Positions 30,012 to 30,083 of a DNA stretch of 30,083 nt are shown in pieces. Within the stretch, counting starts at the first letter, position 1. The number at the start of each line of letters is the position of its first letter. Source of the stretch: Pseudomonadota bacterium. Lineage in GTDB: Bacteria; Pseudomonadota; Alphaproteobacteria; Caulobacterales; Caulobacteraceae. Where the stretch lies: contig JAEZEZ010000008.1 in the NCBI GenBank assembly GCA_023432855.1, positions 1 through 30,083 of the forward strand, in the 5' to 3' direction. A program made the translations under genes and the position numbers. A model generated the notes under the pieces. The model ran no database searches, was not told the origin of the DNA, and worked only from the letters and a program-made list of their open reading frames with translations.

Positions 30012-30083
30012 GGGGCGGACATAGCGGCTGCGCCGCGGATGGGCCAGCCTTGGCGCGCTGCGCAAAAGAAAAGCGGGGGGGGG

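Noticed and set aside
1..30083. Mobile element, CRISPR array or prophage remnant
   Set aside because: No transposase, integrase, spacer-repeat pattern or att-like duplication next to the tRNA genes was seen; gene content and composition are uniform.

Overview
The window is GC-rich, gene-dense bacterial chromosome with short or overlapping gene junctions. The content suggests an alphaproteobacterium of the Caulobacterales, probably Caulobacteraceae such as Phenylobacterium or Caulobacter. Support comes from a TIGR02301-type secreted protein, a 3-hydroxybutyrate dehydrogenase, TPR-sulfotransferases, and two tRNA promoters that fit the Caulobacter housekeeping consensus (TTGACGS, 10-14 nt spacer, GCTANAWC). 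The genus is an inference. I see no mobile element, CRISPR array, rRNA gene or clear pseudogene.

Layout. 1-2067 (minus): a partial SPFH/band-7 membrane protein, two small secreted proteins and a NUDIX hydrolase. 2112-5327: a GlcD-type FAD oxidoreductase (plus) meeting SppA (minus) tail to tail. 5469-5793: divergent tRNA-Pro(CGG) and tRNA-Gln(TTG). 5977-13946: a sugar and osmotic-stress block. It holds an MscS channel, otsB-otsA for trehalose synthesis, a divergent GH15 hydrolase-glucokinase pair, and a GH13 alpha-glucosidase. 13951-15539: four small proteins of unknown role plus a YjbQ-family protein. 15655-20980 (minus): an M1 lipoprotein peptidase, a secreted HExxH protein, a GNAT acetyltransferase and oligopeptidase B. 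21082-25207: a leaderless trypsin-like protease, an acyl-CoA dehydrogenase, a cytochrome b561-like protein and threonylcarbamoyl-AMP synthase. 25215-30011 (minus): YaaA, BdhA and two tandem TPR-sulfotransferases.

The clearest functional unit is the sugar block. OtsA/OtsB make trehalose from UDP-glucose and glucose-6-phosphate. The GH15 and GH13 enzymes would release glucose from alpha-glucosides, and glucokinase would return it to glucose-6-phosphate. The MscS channel, whose stop codon overlaps that of otsA, could release solutes on hypo-osmotic shock. The 379-bp divergent region between otsB and GH15 carries several dyads, a sigma70-like promoter and a general-stress (EcfG/RpoE2-like) promoter candidate, so it looks like the control point.

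Two architectural habits recur. Three convergent gene pairs share a CTAG in which each strand supplies a TAG stop. Four downstream genes appear to start with a GTG inside a GTGA overlap with the upstream stop. No wholly new system can be asserted from sequence alone; the best leads are the otsBA/GH15 regulatory region, a 21-bp-period tandem repeat at 15604-15643, a HigA-N-like protein without an HTH, and the small conserved proteins.
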